From an uncultured Halobacteriovorax sp. (lineage in GTDB: Bacteria > Bdellovibrionota > Bacteriovoracia > Bacteriovoracales > Bacteriovoracaceae): a DNA stretch of 64,000 bases. The stretch is taken from assembly GCA_913061265.1 (NCBI GenBank), contig CAJXVS010000002.1, positions 1 to 64,000 on the forward strand, written 5' to 3'. Of this stretch, positions 8,929-17,062 are shown piece by piece. The translations under genes were made by a program, and so were the position numbers. Every line of letters begins with the position of its first letter. The first letter of the stretch is position 1. A model generated the notes under the pieces. That model searched no databases and was not told the origin of the DNA. It was given only the letters and a program-made list of their open reading frames with translations.

Positions 8929-9501
8929 ATGAATTTCTATATTTTTAGGCACGGTCAAACTGATTGGAATGCGAAGCGCAGGATACAAGGTCATACGGAT
9001 ATAGAGCTTAATGAAGAGGGAAGGTCACAAGCGAGAGAGCTAAAAGAGAAGATCGCAGGGCTCGGTATTCAAGAAGTCTTTAGCAGTGATTTAAAAAGAG
9101 CCTTTGAAACAGCTTCGATAGCTTTTCCTAGTTTAAATATTATCAAGAAGGACGATCTCCGTGAGGCTCATTTTGGTAAAGCTGAAGGCAGAATCTTTAC
9201 AGAAGTTATAGAGGAGTTTGGAGAGGATTACTTTAAGACTCATCCAAAATATTGGGATTTGAGAATTGAGGGAAGTGAAACCAAACGAGAATGTATAGAA
9301 AGAGTTTGGACGGCCTTAAATGAAGTTGCAGCCTCGACGTCTTCCACGCATATAGGAATAAGTTCTCATGGAGGTGTCATAAGAAATATTGTTCATTCCC
9401 TTCTTCCTCCTGATTCAGAAAAAGTGGAGATACCCAATTGCTGTGTCTATCATTTAACTTTTACAGATGAGAAGTGGGCCTTAGTAGGATTACTTAAGTA
9501 A
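8929..9501 (+). CDS. Histidine phosphatase family protein
   Basis: A 190-residue phosphoglycerate-mutase-like phosphatase. The catalytic RHGQT is at residues 7-11, ELNEEGRSQA and SSDLKRAFETA follow, and the second His is in SSHGG near residue 146. The likely substrate class is small phosphate esters (GpmB/CobC-like); it cannot be narrowed further. The ATG at 8929 is preferred over an upstream TTG at 8905 because AGGGAGAG (8917-8924) sits just upstream and the protein then starts with the first beta strand. It overlaps the convergent neighbour by 12 bases. Confidence 0.86.
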   Translation: MNFYIFRHGQTDWNAKRRIQGHTDIELNEEGRSQARELKEKIAGLGIQEVFSSDLKRAFETASIAFPSLNIIKKDDLREAHFGKAEGRIFTEVIEEFGEDYFKTHPKYWDLRIEGSETKRECIERVWTALNEVAASTSSTHIGISSHGGVIRNIVHSLLPPDSEKVEIPNCCVYHLTFTDEKWALVGLLK

Positions 9502-10620
9502 TTCAAAGGCCAAGAGCAAGGTTCTTTGGCGTTTATTAAAGTTATCGTCACTCATAATTAAAAGAGTGTGATTGCCATTAGGTAGTTTTGGTCCAAAAGT
9601 CATCGCTTCCATATTATCAAGTTTCTTTTTGCCGTCTGTAAGGAGAGGGACAAAGTCATCTAGATCAGCAACGAGTTCTTTTTTTACTACGCTATAGTTT
9701 CCGTCTTTTAGTGAGCCAACATCAAAGAGTCTTGTCGTGTCTTTTTCAATCGAAACCTTAAAGATCTTTATGGTTTGCTTTCTCTCTTCAGGAACCCAAG
9801 CCCTTTCCATTGTGAGAAAGTATCTTTTATTGAAAGGCAGAATATCGACAAGCCCATTATGACCTCGTGTTACTTGGCCTTTCTCTTTGGTAGGGACGGC
9901 TTCAAGCTTATAAGGAAATTCAGCATCGAAGCTATAGGTCGAGTTCTTTTCTTTATAACGTAGAATTCTAATGACGCCTGGATTGCTAGAAGTGGCCAGG
10001 TCTCCATCTTGAAAAAGAGTATCTTCCGTCGCTGTGAAGAGGTAACTAAAGTCTCTCGTAACACCTACTGATTCAAAAGAGAGGTTGTTCCTAGGGCCTT
10101 TTGTCATCTCACCTTTATGTTCAGGGAGAAATCTATCAGGGAGGTCAATCCAATTTGAATAGCTTCCGTCTCTATTGAAGATAGCTAACCAAGGGGCAAT
10201 CCTAGGAGAAGGTCTATTGTCACCTTCAGAAGAAATGACGACTCTATTGTTAGAAACAAAACTAAGGGCCTCAAAGTCTACTTCACCTTTGGGAAAGCTT
10301 CTTCCATTAGCGGATTTTAGGACTGTTGATTTTAAGATCTTAAGGTCTACGAAACTTGGTTCAATAATGAGTTTGAATTCATAGAACCTAGCTGGGGCGC
10401 GAGAACTTCTATCATCACTAACACCTAATAAGCTGTCAGTCTTAGGGTCATAGCTAATTCCGCTAATCCCCCCAAAAGGAATGCCATTGAAAGTTGTTTC
10501 TATAGGAAAGGCTTTATCACCAATAAACCTAAGGGTAGTTGTTCCGAGTCCACTAATATTGGATCCTGTTGCGCATGAGTTGAGTAACAGGATCAATAGT
10601 AGTGGATAGAACTTAAGCAT
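9490..10620 (-). CDS. Esterase-like activity of phytase family lipoprotein
   Basis: A 376-residue protein starting MLKFYPLLLILLLNSCATG, a lipoprotein signal peptide with the lipidated Cys near residue 16. The body matches the phytase-like beta-propeller family (GGISGISYDPKTDSLLGVSDDR near the N-terminus, VDFEALSF, and MEAMTFGP...LLIMSDDNF at the end). The catalytic role of the family is poorly defined. The start at 10620 is supported by GGAAGA just upstream. It begins one base after the pckA stop codon on the same strand, so it is probably co-transcribed with pckA. Confidence 0.8.
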   Translation of the reverse strand: MLKFYPLLLILLLNSCATGSNISGLGTTTLRFIGDKAFPIETTFNGIPFGGISGISYDPKTDSLLGVSDDRSSRAPARFYEFKLIIEPSFVDLKILKSTVLKSANGRSFPKGEVDFEALSFVSNNRVVISSEGDNRPSPRIAPWLAIFNRDGSYSNWIDLPDRFLPEHKGEMTKGPRNNLSFESVGVTRDFSYLFTATEDTLFQDGDLATSSNPGVIRILRYKEKNSTYSFDAEFPYKLEAVPTKEKGQVTRGHNGLVDILPFNKRYFLTMERAWVPEERKQTIKIFKVSIEKDTTRLFDVGSLKDGNYSVVKKELVADLDDFVPLLTDGKKKLDNMEAMTFGPKLPNGNHTLLIMSDDNFNKRQRTLLLAFELLK

Positions 10621-10621
10621 T

Positions 10622-12214
10622 TTATCTTCCGTGTATAGGTGAGCCTTGAAGGTTATCAGTATAAAAACTTCCAAAGTCTTTCATTTGCTTATGAAAACTC
10701 TCAGCAAGTTCTTTAGCCTTTTTGTCGTAAGCCTCTTTATCTTCCCATCCTTCTTTAGGATGAAGAAAAGACGTCGGAACCTTTCTTACTGCGTGAGGAA
10801 TATCAAATCCAAAGATTTCATCTCTATCAAATGGAGTGATGTTAAGAACATTTTTTTGGATCGTTCTTACAATTTGTCTCGTAATAAGAAGTGGGAACCT
10901 TTGTCCAACACCGTATGAACCACCAGTCCAACCAGTATTGATAAGCCATACTTTGATATTATGTCGGTCTAGGTATTCTCCTAGAAGCTTAGCGTATTCA
11001 CTTGGGTGTCTAAGCATGAAAGGAGCTCCAAAACAGGGAGAAAAAGTCGCCATTGGCTCTTTAACTCCGATTTCAGTTCCTGCTAATTTCGCCGTATAAC
11101 CTAGAACAAAATAAAACATGGCCTGTTCTTTCGTAAGTTTCGCAACTGGAGGAAGAACGCCAAATGCATCTGCTGTTAAGAAAAAGATATGGCTTGGGAC
11201 TTTCCCGTTTGACGTTTCTTTTAGCTCGTCAATAAAATCGAGAGGGTAAGAAGAACGACCATTCTCAGTTAATGAATTATTGAAAAAATCGGGCTCTCCC
11301 GTCTTGTCAGTTAAGACAACATTTTCAAGCATTGATCCAAATCTATTTGAAGCTGCCCAAATCTCCGGTTCACCTTGAGCTGAGAGCTTAAAGGTTTTGG
11401 CATAACAGCCACCTTCAAAATTGAAGACACCATTGTCACTCATTCCATGCTCATCGTCCCCAATAAGAAGCGTTCCCTCATCAGTTGAAAGAGTTGTTTT
11501 ACCAGTTCCTGATAGGCCAAAGAAAACACCTGTCTCACCATTGGTAAGCTCATTAGCTCCGGCATGCATAGGTAGGATTCCCGCTTCAGGTAAGATGTAG
11601 TTTAAAACACTGAACATGGATTTCTTAATTTCACCTGCGTAAAGTGTCCCCACAATGATTGTTACATTTGTATCAAAGCAAGTTGTAATAATAGTAGGGT
11701 TCTTAGCACCGTATTTCTTTGGATCAATCTCCATCTCTGGAGCATGAAGGATAAGAAAGTCTTTATCGTTAAGCTCTCTCATTCTGTGACGGAAAAGGTA
11801 CTTACTAAAGAGTGAATGCTGTGGATGACTAGTTACAAGTCTAACTCCAACATTATGGGCTTCGTGAGCACCAACTGAACGTTCAGTAATATAGAGGTCG
11901 CGGTCCTTATTTAAATATTCGAGAACATCTTGTCTTAGAGATTCAAATTGTTCTGCCGATTGCTCGTTCAGACCATTTTCCCACCAGATTGAATCAGCAG
12001 TTCTTGGAGACTTAACAACATACTTATCAGCAGCTGATCTACCGGTATGCTTACCAGTTTCAACAACCATGGCACCATGTTTTGTCAGTTTTCCATAACC
12101 AAGCTTTACTGCTCTTTCAATAAGAGTGTTAAGAGGCGAGTCTTTATAGATCTTGTTCTTTGGTTCACGATCAATTCTGATTCCAGCGTTTTCATAAAAT
12201 TCTTTGTCTAGCAT
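10622..12214 (-). CDS. pckA: Phosphoenolpyruvate carboxykinase (ATP)
   Basis: A 530-residue ATP-type PEPCK, the usual family length. It interconverts oxaloacetate plus ATP with phosphoenolpyruvate plus CO2, the entry step of gluconeogenesis from TCA intermediates. The P-loop GLSGTGKTTLSTDE is near residue 230, followed by LIGDDEHGMSDNGVFNFEGG with metal and substrate residues, and the N-terminal substrate loop TGRSAADKYVV. An AGGAG lies 7 bases before the ATG. Together with the malic enzyme at 25.8 kb it fits a metabolism fed on amino acids and organic acids. Confidence 0.97.
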   Translation of the reverse strand: MLDKEFYENAGIRIDREPKNKIYKDSPLNTLIERAVKLGYGKLTKHGAMVVETGKHTGRSAADKYVVKSPRTADSIWWENGLNEQSAEQFESLRQDVLEYLNKDRDLYITERSVGAHEAHNVGVRLVTSHPQHSLFSKYLFRHRMRELNDKDFLILHAPEMEIDPKKYGAKNPTIITTCFDTNVTIIVGTLYAGEIKKSMFSVLNYILPEAGILPMHAGANELTNGETGVFFGLSGTGKTTLSTDEGTLLIGDDEHGMSDNGVFNFEGGCYAKTFKLSAQGEPEIWAASNRFGSMLENVVLTDKTGEPDFFNNSLTENGRSSYPLDFIDELKETSNGKVPSHIFFLTADAFGVLPPVAKLTKEQAMFYFVLGYTAKLAGTEIGVKEPMATFSPCFGAPFMLRHPSEYAKLLGEYLDRHNIKVWLINTGWTGGSYGVGQRFPLLITRQIVRTIQKNVLNITPFDRDEIFGFDIPHAVRKVPTSFLHPKEGWEDKEAYDKKAKELAESFHKQMKDFGSFYTDNLQGSPIHGR

Positions 12215-12317
12215 ATCCAGTCTCCTGATGCGATGCGTATGTTAAGGATAAAGTTTGCCTAACTCTACTGCTATAAAGAGAAAAAATAAAATGCTAAATG
12301 GCCTAAATCTCAACCAA

Positions 12318-12347
12318 TTGACATGCTTACGTGACATAAAATAGTAT
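12318..12347 (+). promoter_or_regulatory. Sigma-70-type promoter for tRNA-Leu
   Basis: TTGACA (12318-12323), an 18-base spacer and TAGTAT (12342-12347) lie 13 bases upstream of the tRNA 5' end, a good housekeeping promoter in the expected position. Confidence 0.75.
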
Positions 12348-12360
12348 GGGCATTCACTCG

Positions 12361-12446
12361 GCCGGGGTGGCGAAATGGTAGACGCAGCGGATTCAAAATC
12401 CGCCGGTGGCAACACCGTGGGGGTTCAAGTCCCCCCTCCGGCACCA
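12361..12446 (+). tRNA. tRNA-Leu (anticodon CAA)
   Basis: An 86-nt class II tRNA. The acceptor GCCGGGG pairs with CTCCGGC (one G.U), the anticodon stem GCGGA/TCCGC encloses TTCAAAA giving anticodon CAA, there is a long variable arm, and the T-arm is GGGGGTTCAAGTCCCCCC. The CCA end is encoded (12444-12446). It reads UUG codons. Confidence 0.96.
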
Positions 12447-12560
12447 CAACCTGCATTAAATTGCAGAGCAATTTAACGCAGAGTTGTCGCACAGGCATGA
12501 GGAAGCGCCGACGCCGGAACGAGCGCCCGAAGTGACCCGCGGAGTATCTCTGCAAAAAGC
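12447..12560. other. GC-rich, palindrome-rich non-coding stretch after tRNA-Leu
   Basis: Between the tRNA and the next gene (185 bases) lies sequence much richer in G+C than its surroundings. A hairpin at 12451-12481 has arms CTGCATTAAATTGC and GCAATTTAACGCAG (13 of 14 paired, 3-nt loop). GCAGAG at 12478-12483 can instead pair with CTCTGC at 12548-12553, enclosing a GC-rich core with several GCGC/CGCC segments. The 84-codon frame open on the opposite strand runs through the tRNA and is judged spurious. It may be part of the tRNA transcript, a structured RNA or a decayed mobile element. Confidence 0.45.
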
Positions 12561-12631
12561 CCAAATCAGTTCATTTATGACACAGAAAACTGCCACTACG
12601 TGTCAGACTAAATCTCCTATAGAATACTCAT

Positions 12632-14011
12632 ATGCGCATCCTCTATGCAGAAGATAACGAAGAGATTCGGGAAATTCTAACCTTACGATTCAAATCACTC
12701 ACCAAGGGTGAAGTTATCACATGTGATAACGGGCAAGAGGCCATAGGCGTTCTTGAAGGCGGGGTTAATGTTGATCTGATTGTCTCTGATCACTTTATGG
12801 ATGGCGGGACAGGTTTAGATCTTTATCTCTTTGTTAAAAGAATGAAGTTAGATATCCCCTTTATTCTCATGACCGGTGCTGAAGATATTCATGAATTAGG
12901 CTTCGGTGATTTTCTTGAAGATAATCCTTTAAATAAACTAATACCTAAACCACCTAAGATGCCCCTCCTTAAAGAAGCTATCCTTAGTGTTATGAGCAGC
13001 AGTGAAGAAGAGCCTGATGGCCTACCGCAATCAGAGAATGGTCATGTACCTATTCGTTTAAAGATTCTTTACCGAGCTGACTTTGCTCCAACTGATATCT
13101 ATATCAAAATCCGAGATGGTCACTTTGTTAAGATTTATAATTCTGAAGATGAGCTTAGCGAAGAAGATATCGCTAAGTATGAAAGAAAGAATATTGAAAC
13201 TATGTATATAAAAGAAGAGGAACTTAATAAGTTTCTTGAACCTTATATGATCATCTTGATGAAGGTCTTCGCTGAGGAAGTCGAGCAAGAGCCAAACCGA
13301 ATCTATGAAAAACAACTTGAGGCTCAAGAAATCATTCACTCTCAATTAAAGTCATCAGGCTTAACTGAAGAGGCGATGGAGCTGGCCAAGTCACTTGTTG
13401 AAAACAATATGAAGATGGGGGAGCAATCGCCAAAGATTGGAACCTTAATAAAGCAGATGATGGGAAAGGCAGACTTTCTTTATGAGCATAGTTTGATGAC
13501 TGCTTATATCTCGGGGCTTATTTTATCTGACCTGACTTGGGATTCTCAAGACACGCAGTTTAAGATCTATCTCGCTAGTATGTTTCACGACATGAGCTTA
13601 GATGGCTCTTCTGCTATGAAAGATATGGAACTCAATGGGATCATTTCTGGAAAGCATTCAGATAATGATATTGAACGCTTCTTAAATCACCCCTTAGAGA
13701 GCTCAAACTTCATCCACGAATTTAGAGAAATACCCCCTGATACAAATGTTATTATTGCTCAACATCATGAGCTTCCTGAAGGAAAAGGCTTTCCTAAGAA
13801 ACTTCTATCGGCGAGGACTTTTCCACTAAGCCGAGTCTTTATCGTCTCCCATTTCTTGGTGGATTATATTTATAAAGAAGGTTTTAACATAGTCACGGTT
13901 AAGAAGTGCTTAACGCATATGAAGCAAATCTTTCATGAGCCTACTTATGAAAAGATATTAATCTCCGTACTCAAGATCTTTAAATTAGAATTCTCTGGAA
14001 AGAAAGAGTAG
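12632..14011 (+). CDS. Response regulator with HD-GYP-like output domain
   Basis: A 459-residue protein. Residues 1-120 form a receiver domain with acidic cluster EDNEE and phosphoacceptor Asp53 in DLIVSDHFM. A linker of about 150 residues follows. The C-terminal HD domain carries FHDMS near residue 318 and QHHELPEGKGFPKKL near residue 377, close to the HHxxxDGxGYP pattern of c-di-GMP phosphodiesterases but with GFP for GYP and no Asp before the Gly. Likely a signalling output that may degrade or only bind c-di-GMP. No partner kinase is adjacent. No clear ribosome binding site precedes the ATG. Confidence 0.82.
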   Translation: MRILYAEDNEEIREILTLRFKSLTKGEVITCDNGQEAIGVLEGGVNVDLIVSDHFMDGGTGLDLYLFVKRMKLDIPFILMTGAEDIHELGFGDFLEDNPLNKLIPKPPKMPLLKEAILSVMSSSEEEPDGLPQSENGHVPIRLKILYRADFAPTDIYIKIRDGHFVKIYNSEDELSEEDIAKYERKNIETMYIKEEELNKFLEPYMIILMKVFAEEVEQEPNRIYEKQLEAQEIIHSQLKSSGLTEEAMELAKSLVENNMKMGEQSPKIGTLIKQMMGKADFLYEHSLMTAYISGLILSDLTWDSQDTQFKIYLASMFHDMSLDGSSAMKDMELNGIISGKHSDNDIERFLNHPLESSNFIHEFREIPPDTNVIIAQHHELPEGKGFPKKLLSARTFPLSRVFIVSHFLVDYIYKEGFNIVTVKKCLTHMKQIFHEPTYEKILISVLKIFKLEFSGKKE

Positions 14012-14013
14012 AC

Positions 14014-14985
14014 CTATTCGAGCTTTAGTAACTCAAGGGCCTCTTTTGTTGTAAAGCGATAGAAGTCTTCACCAAGATAGGGATCAATCCCTTTATTGTC
14101 GATGATACAAGCAAACTTAATATAATCGAGTAAGTAACGAGGAAACTTCCAAAAAGGAAAGTTGAGAAGCTTAACCGTTTGCTCTAAAAATAAAAGAGGA
14201 ACTGGAATACTTGGCTGACCGATAACCTTTCTGGCTTCTTTGATAGAGATGACTTCATTTGGAGCAACATTATAGATTCCAGTTGGTACTTTTTCTAAAG
14301 ACCGTATAACCACACTCGCCATATCGTATTCATGAATGAATTGGAACATAGGATTAAAGTCAGCCCCAATAGGTGCGTATGGGCTGGTTAAATACAAGCA
14401 CATTGAGTTTCTAATATTTGGACCAATAATTGAACAAGGTCTTAGCACTACTGTTTCAATGTCTGTTTGATTCTTCCACATCCAGTTCGTTGAAAAGAGA
14501 TCCATCTCAACCACATCTCTTAACTCTGGATACTTTATACTAGCTCTAAGAGGAGCTTCTTCGTCAATAAAGACTGGGTTATCGGAGAGGGCACCGTAAA
14601 CATGATAGGTGCTTACGATAATACTTTTCTTGACGCCAAAACGAAGGGCCAAGTCCATGATCCTTTTAGTTCCCATAACATTGAGGTCAAGCCTCTTTTC
14701 TAGGTTACCCATGGGGTTCGCATCGGCATGGCTCATTCTTCCTAAATGTAGGACGGCATCAAATTGTTTCTCGCGAAAGATCCTCTCGAAATTTCCACGG
14801 GTGTACTTCATCTGAACAGTTTTTATATTTTCAGTTTGTATCTCTAGTTTTACCGGGCGTGAGTCAACTCCTGTTATACTAAGCTCAGGGTATTTCTTTG
14901 AAAGAAGGCCGGCGGTTATCTTAGCGAGACCACCAGCAATTCCAATAATAAGAACTGAAGAAATATTTTTCATCTCAATAGTCAC
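14014..14985 (-). CDS. NAD-dependent epimerase/dehydratase family protein (extended SDR)
   Basis: A 323-residue Rossmann protein with dinucleotide loop IGIAGGLAKITAGLL near the N-terminus and STYHVYG at the Ser-containing active-site strand. The usual catalytic YxxxK reads YPELR, so the Lys is replaced by Arg. The GTG start (14985) overlaps the TGA of the upstream acyltransferase gene, with GGAAG 7 bases upstream; an internal ATG at 14973 is possible. Its substrate is unknown. Coupling with a lipid acyltransferase suggests a role in lipid or surface glycolipid metabolism. Confidence 0.75.
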   Translation of the reverse strand: MTIEMKNISSVLIIGIAGGLAKITAGLLSKKYPELSITGVDSRPVKLEIQTENIKTVQMKYTRGNFERIFREKQFDAVLHLGRMSHADANPMGNLEKRLDLNVMGTKRIMDLALRFGVKKSIIVSTYHVYGALSDNPVFIDEEAPLRASIKYPELRDVVEMDLFSTNWMWKNQTDIETVVLRPCSIIGPNIRNSMCLYLTSPYAPIGADFNPMFQFIHEYDMASVVIRSLEKVPTGIYNVAPNEVISIKEARKVIGQPSIPVPLLFLEQTVKLLNFPFWKFPRYLLDYIKFACIIDNKGIDPYLGEDFYRFTTKEALELLKLE

Positions 14986-15836
14986 TTTTTATCTTCCTTT
15001 TTAACATTGGCCCAAAAGGATCTTCTATTCTTTAGGCCTTCTTCGGTAAGTCTTTTTACTTCTGCTTCGATGGCCTTAATGTGAATATCTATCTCGGCAT
15101 CACTTGATTCCGGAGTTAATTCTGAGGGGGCCTCGTAGGGTTTCCCTATGATTATATCAACAGGTGAAGGCAAGGGAACCAATAAAGGCGTTAGCGGTAA
15201 GGCCGGTAGTCCTAAGAATCTTGCTATTTTCCTTGGATGATAAACGAATGGGTAGAACTCTTCAGCTCCTACAACAGCAATGGGAAGTATCTTTGTTCCC
15301 GTCGAAAGGGCAATCCTAAAAAAACCACGGGTAAACTTTTGCAGCTTATAAAAATCAGCGGTGTTCTTTGCAACACCTCGAACGCCTTCAGGAAAAACGA
15401 GAACAGATTGCTTAGCTTCTAAAAGATTTATGCAGTTCTGTCTGTCTCCGAGAACAGCTCCTCCCTCTGAGGCCCATGTCCCAAAGAAAGGAAGACCAGT
15501 AACAAACCTCTCGACCATGGGTCTCAAGATTCTTGCGGGTTTTACTTCTAGAGAAAAAGCGATGCAGATTAGCATCCCATCAATAGCTATTTGTCCTGAA
15601 TGATTTGATGTAACGAGGTAGGGTTCATCGCCTACGTTTTCTTGCCCAAAGACACGAACCTTAAAATAGTTGCGGTAAAAGGGCCAAATCATCTCCATGT
15701 TCTTGCGTGCTTTTTTTAGACTTAATCCCCAAGGATCTTCACCAGCGGGATAGATTGTTTGTAGGTGTTCAAAGATCTTATCGATCTCTTCTTTTGGTGG
15801 TTTAACTTGGAGCTTTTCACTCAAAAATTCGAACAT
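14982..15836 (-). CDS. Lysophospholipid acyltransferase family protein (PlsC-like)
   Basis: A 284-residue acyltransferase. The active-site block is SNHSGQIAIDGML (His and Asp separated by six residues rather than four, as in the MGAT-like branch), the glycerophosphate block is VFPEGVRG, and a later block includes KILPIAVVGAEEFYP. The likely reaction is transfer of an acyl chain to a lysophospholipid or related acceptor at the membrane. Its TGA overlaps the GTG start of the SDR gene, so the two are translated together. Confidence 0.82.
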   Translation of the reverse strand: MFEFLSEKLQVKPPKEEIDKIFEHLQTIYPAGEDPWGLSLKKARKNMEMIWPFYRNYFKVRVFGQENVGDEPYLVTSNHSGQIAIDGMLICIAFSLEVKPARILRPMVERFVTGLPFFGTWASEGGAVLGDRQNCINLLEAKQSVLVFPEGVRGVAKNTADFYKLQKFTRGFFRIALSTGTKILPIAVVGAEEFYPFVYHPRKIARFLGLPALPLTPLLVPLPSPVDIIIGKPYEAPSELTPESSDAEIDIHIKAIEAEVKRLTEEGLKNRRSFWANVKKEDKK

Positions 15837-15943
15837 AAGATACCGTGATTATTAGATTTATTTATATTCTATCATTTTAAGCCTGCTTCACAAGAAACGG
15901 CAGAATAGGTTATACTTTGATTACTATTTACCGGAGTATTTTT

Positions 15944-16288
15944 ATGCAGAAACAACATGGTTGGCAGTCACGATTTCAAGAGATTCTTCAAACCTGCCAA
16001 GATGAAGTAAAGCGAACAACAGAGATTGGAAAGAAGATGTTAACAGCGTCGAGAACCAATACAAGTTTGCACGAGGCCTACGAAGAGCTAGGTCACCTCG
16101 CAGCTAAATCAATAGCGAACGGTGATCTTAAATGGGAAGATTCAAAGGTGAATGAGATTCTTGCCACGATAAAAGAGTGTGAAAAAGACTTAGAGTCTAT
16201 TGAAGAAGAGGTGAATAAAATTAAATTCTCAGCAGGTCCTGTTGATATCTCAAAAGAAAAACCTACTGATCCTCCTCGAGAAGAGTAG
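15944..16288 (+). CDS. Small alpha-helical protein of unknown function
   Basis: A 114-residue soluble protein, highly charged and predicted almost all helical (LHEAYEELGHLAAKSI, then a coiled-coil-like IKECEKDLESIEEEVNKIK), with a short proline-rich tail. No family is recognised. The ATG at 15944 is supported by GGAG at 15933-15936, 7 bases upstream; the frame is open upstream to 15917. It overlaps the convergent engB gene by 26 bases. Confidence 0.7.
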   Translation: MQKQHGWQSRFQEILQTCQDEVKRTTEIGKKMLTASRTNTSLHEAYEELGHLAAKSIANGDLKWEDSKVNEILATIKECEKDLESIEEEVNKIKFSAGPVDISKEKPTDPPREE

Positions 16289-16925
16289 CGTGCTCTAGAT
16301 AATTAGTGAGGGCATCTTCTAAAGTAGGGACCCCTTTACTTTTCTCAGCAGAAACAAAATGAATCTGTTTGAAAAATGGAGTCGCCTTAAAGATTCCAGG
16401 TTTTTGTTTTTCAAGTATGGATCTATCTTTTTGAGTCTTAAGCTTATCAATCTTATTAAAGACTAAAAAAGAATCATGATCAAAATGAATAATGAAATCT
16501 TGAAAATCTAAATCTGCACTTTGTTGCGGGTGCCTTGAATCTTGAAGGTTCAGAAGAAGAACTGACTTTGGCATCTTTTCAAAGAATAGGCCCATAAGAG
16601 CTTCCCATCTTTCAGACATCAATCTGTTAACATCTGCATGACCATAACCAGGAAGATCAAAAAGAAAGAAGGGCTTCTCATCTTCTGTTTGTCCTTCAAG
16701 CTTAAACTCAAAGATATTAACTTCACGAGTTCGCCCAGGAGTCTTTGAAGTCCTTGCTGTCTTTTTTCCAAAGAGGCAATTGATCAAGCTAGACTTTCCC
16801 ACATTAGAGCGTCCAACAAAAGCCAGACCAATGGCATCCTTATGAGAATCTAGCCACTCTTCTAATTGAGCTGGTTGGCTTATTCCCATTTTAAACTCTG
16901 GACTACCTTTTTTGATCTTTGCCAT
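16263..16925 (-). CDS. engB: Ribosome biogenesis GTP-binding protein EngB/YsxC
   Basis: A 220-residue TRAFAC GTPase for large-subunit assembly. G1 is GRSNVGKSS, G2 the TSKTPGRT segment, G3 DLPGYG, G4 NKIDK and G5 SAEKSKG, in the order and spacing of EngB. Length agrees with the family. It is normally essential. The gene is convergent with the small helical protein gene, sharing 26 bases. Confidence 0.93.
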   Translation of the reverse strand: MAKIKKGSPEFKMGISQPAQLEEWLDSHKDAIGLAFVGRSNVGKSSLINCLFGKKTARTSKTPGRTREVNIFEFKLEGQTEDEKPFFLFDLPGYGHADVNRLMSERWEALMGLFFEKMPKSVLLLNLQDSRHPQQSADLDFQDFIIHFDHDSFLVFNKIDKLKTQKDRSILEKQKPGIFKATPFFKQIHFVSAEKSKGVPTLEDALTNYLEHATLLEEDQ

Positions 16926-16997
16926 TTATATCTCCGGTCTAATAGGGACCATTTCGTCTTCTGATAATCCACGGACCTTACTAAACTATTGAAACCT

Positions 16998-17026
16998 TTG
17001 ACCATAGTTAGGCATGAAAATTGATA
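16998..17026 (+). promoter_or_regulatory. Candidate promoter of the sigma-54 activator gene
   Basis: TTGACC (16998-17003), a 17-base spacer and TTGATA (17021-17026) lie 37 bases upstream of the chosen ATG. The overlap with an in-frame TTG at 17021 argues against that TTG as start codon. Confidence 0.4.
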
Positions 17027-17062
17027 ATAACTTCAGGGTCTCAAAAAGGAGAAGTAAAGAAT

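Noticed and set aside
12310-12564. 84-codon frame on the minus strand across tRNA-Leu
   Set aside because: It runs antisense through the tRNA and gives the well-known spurious peptide with GGLEPPRC. No ribosome site or start context supports it.
17021-17062. TTG at 17021 as start of the sigma-54 activator
   Set aside because: It coincides with a plausible -10 element and has no ribosome site; the ATG at 17063 is better.
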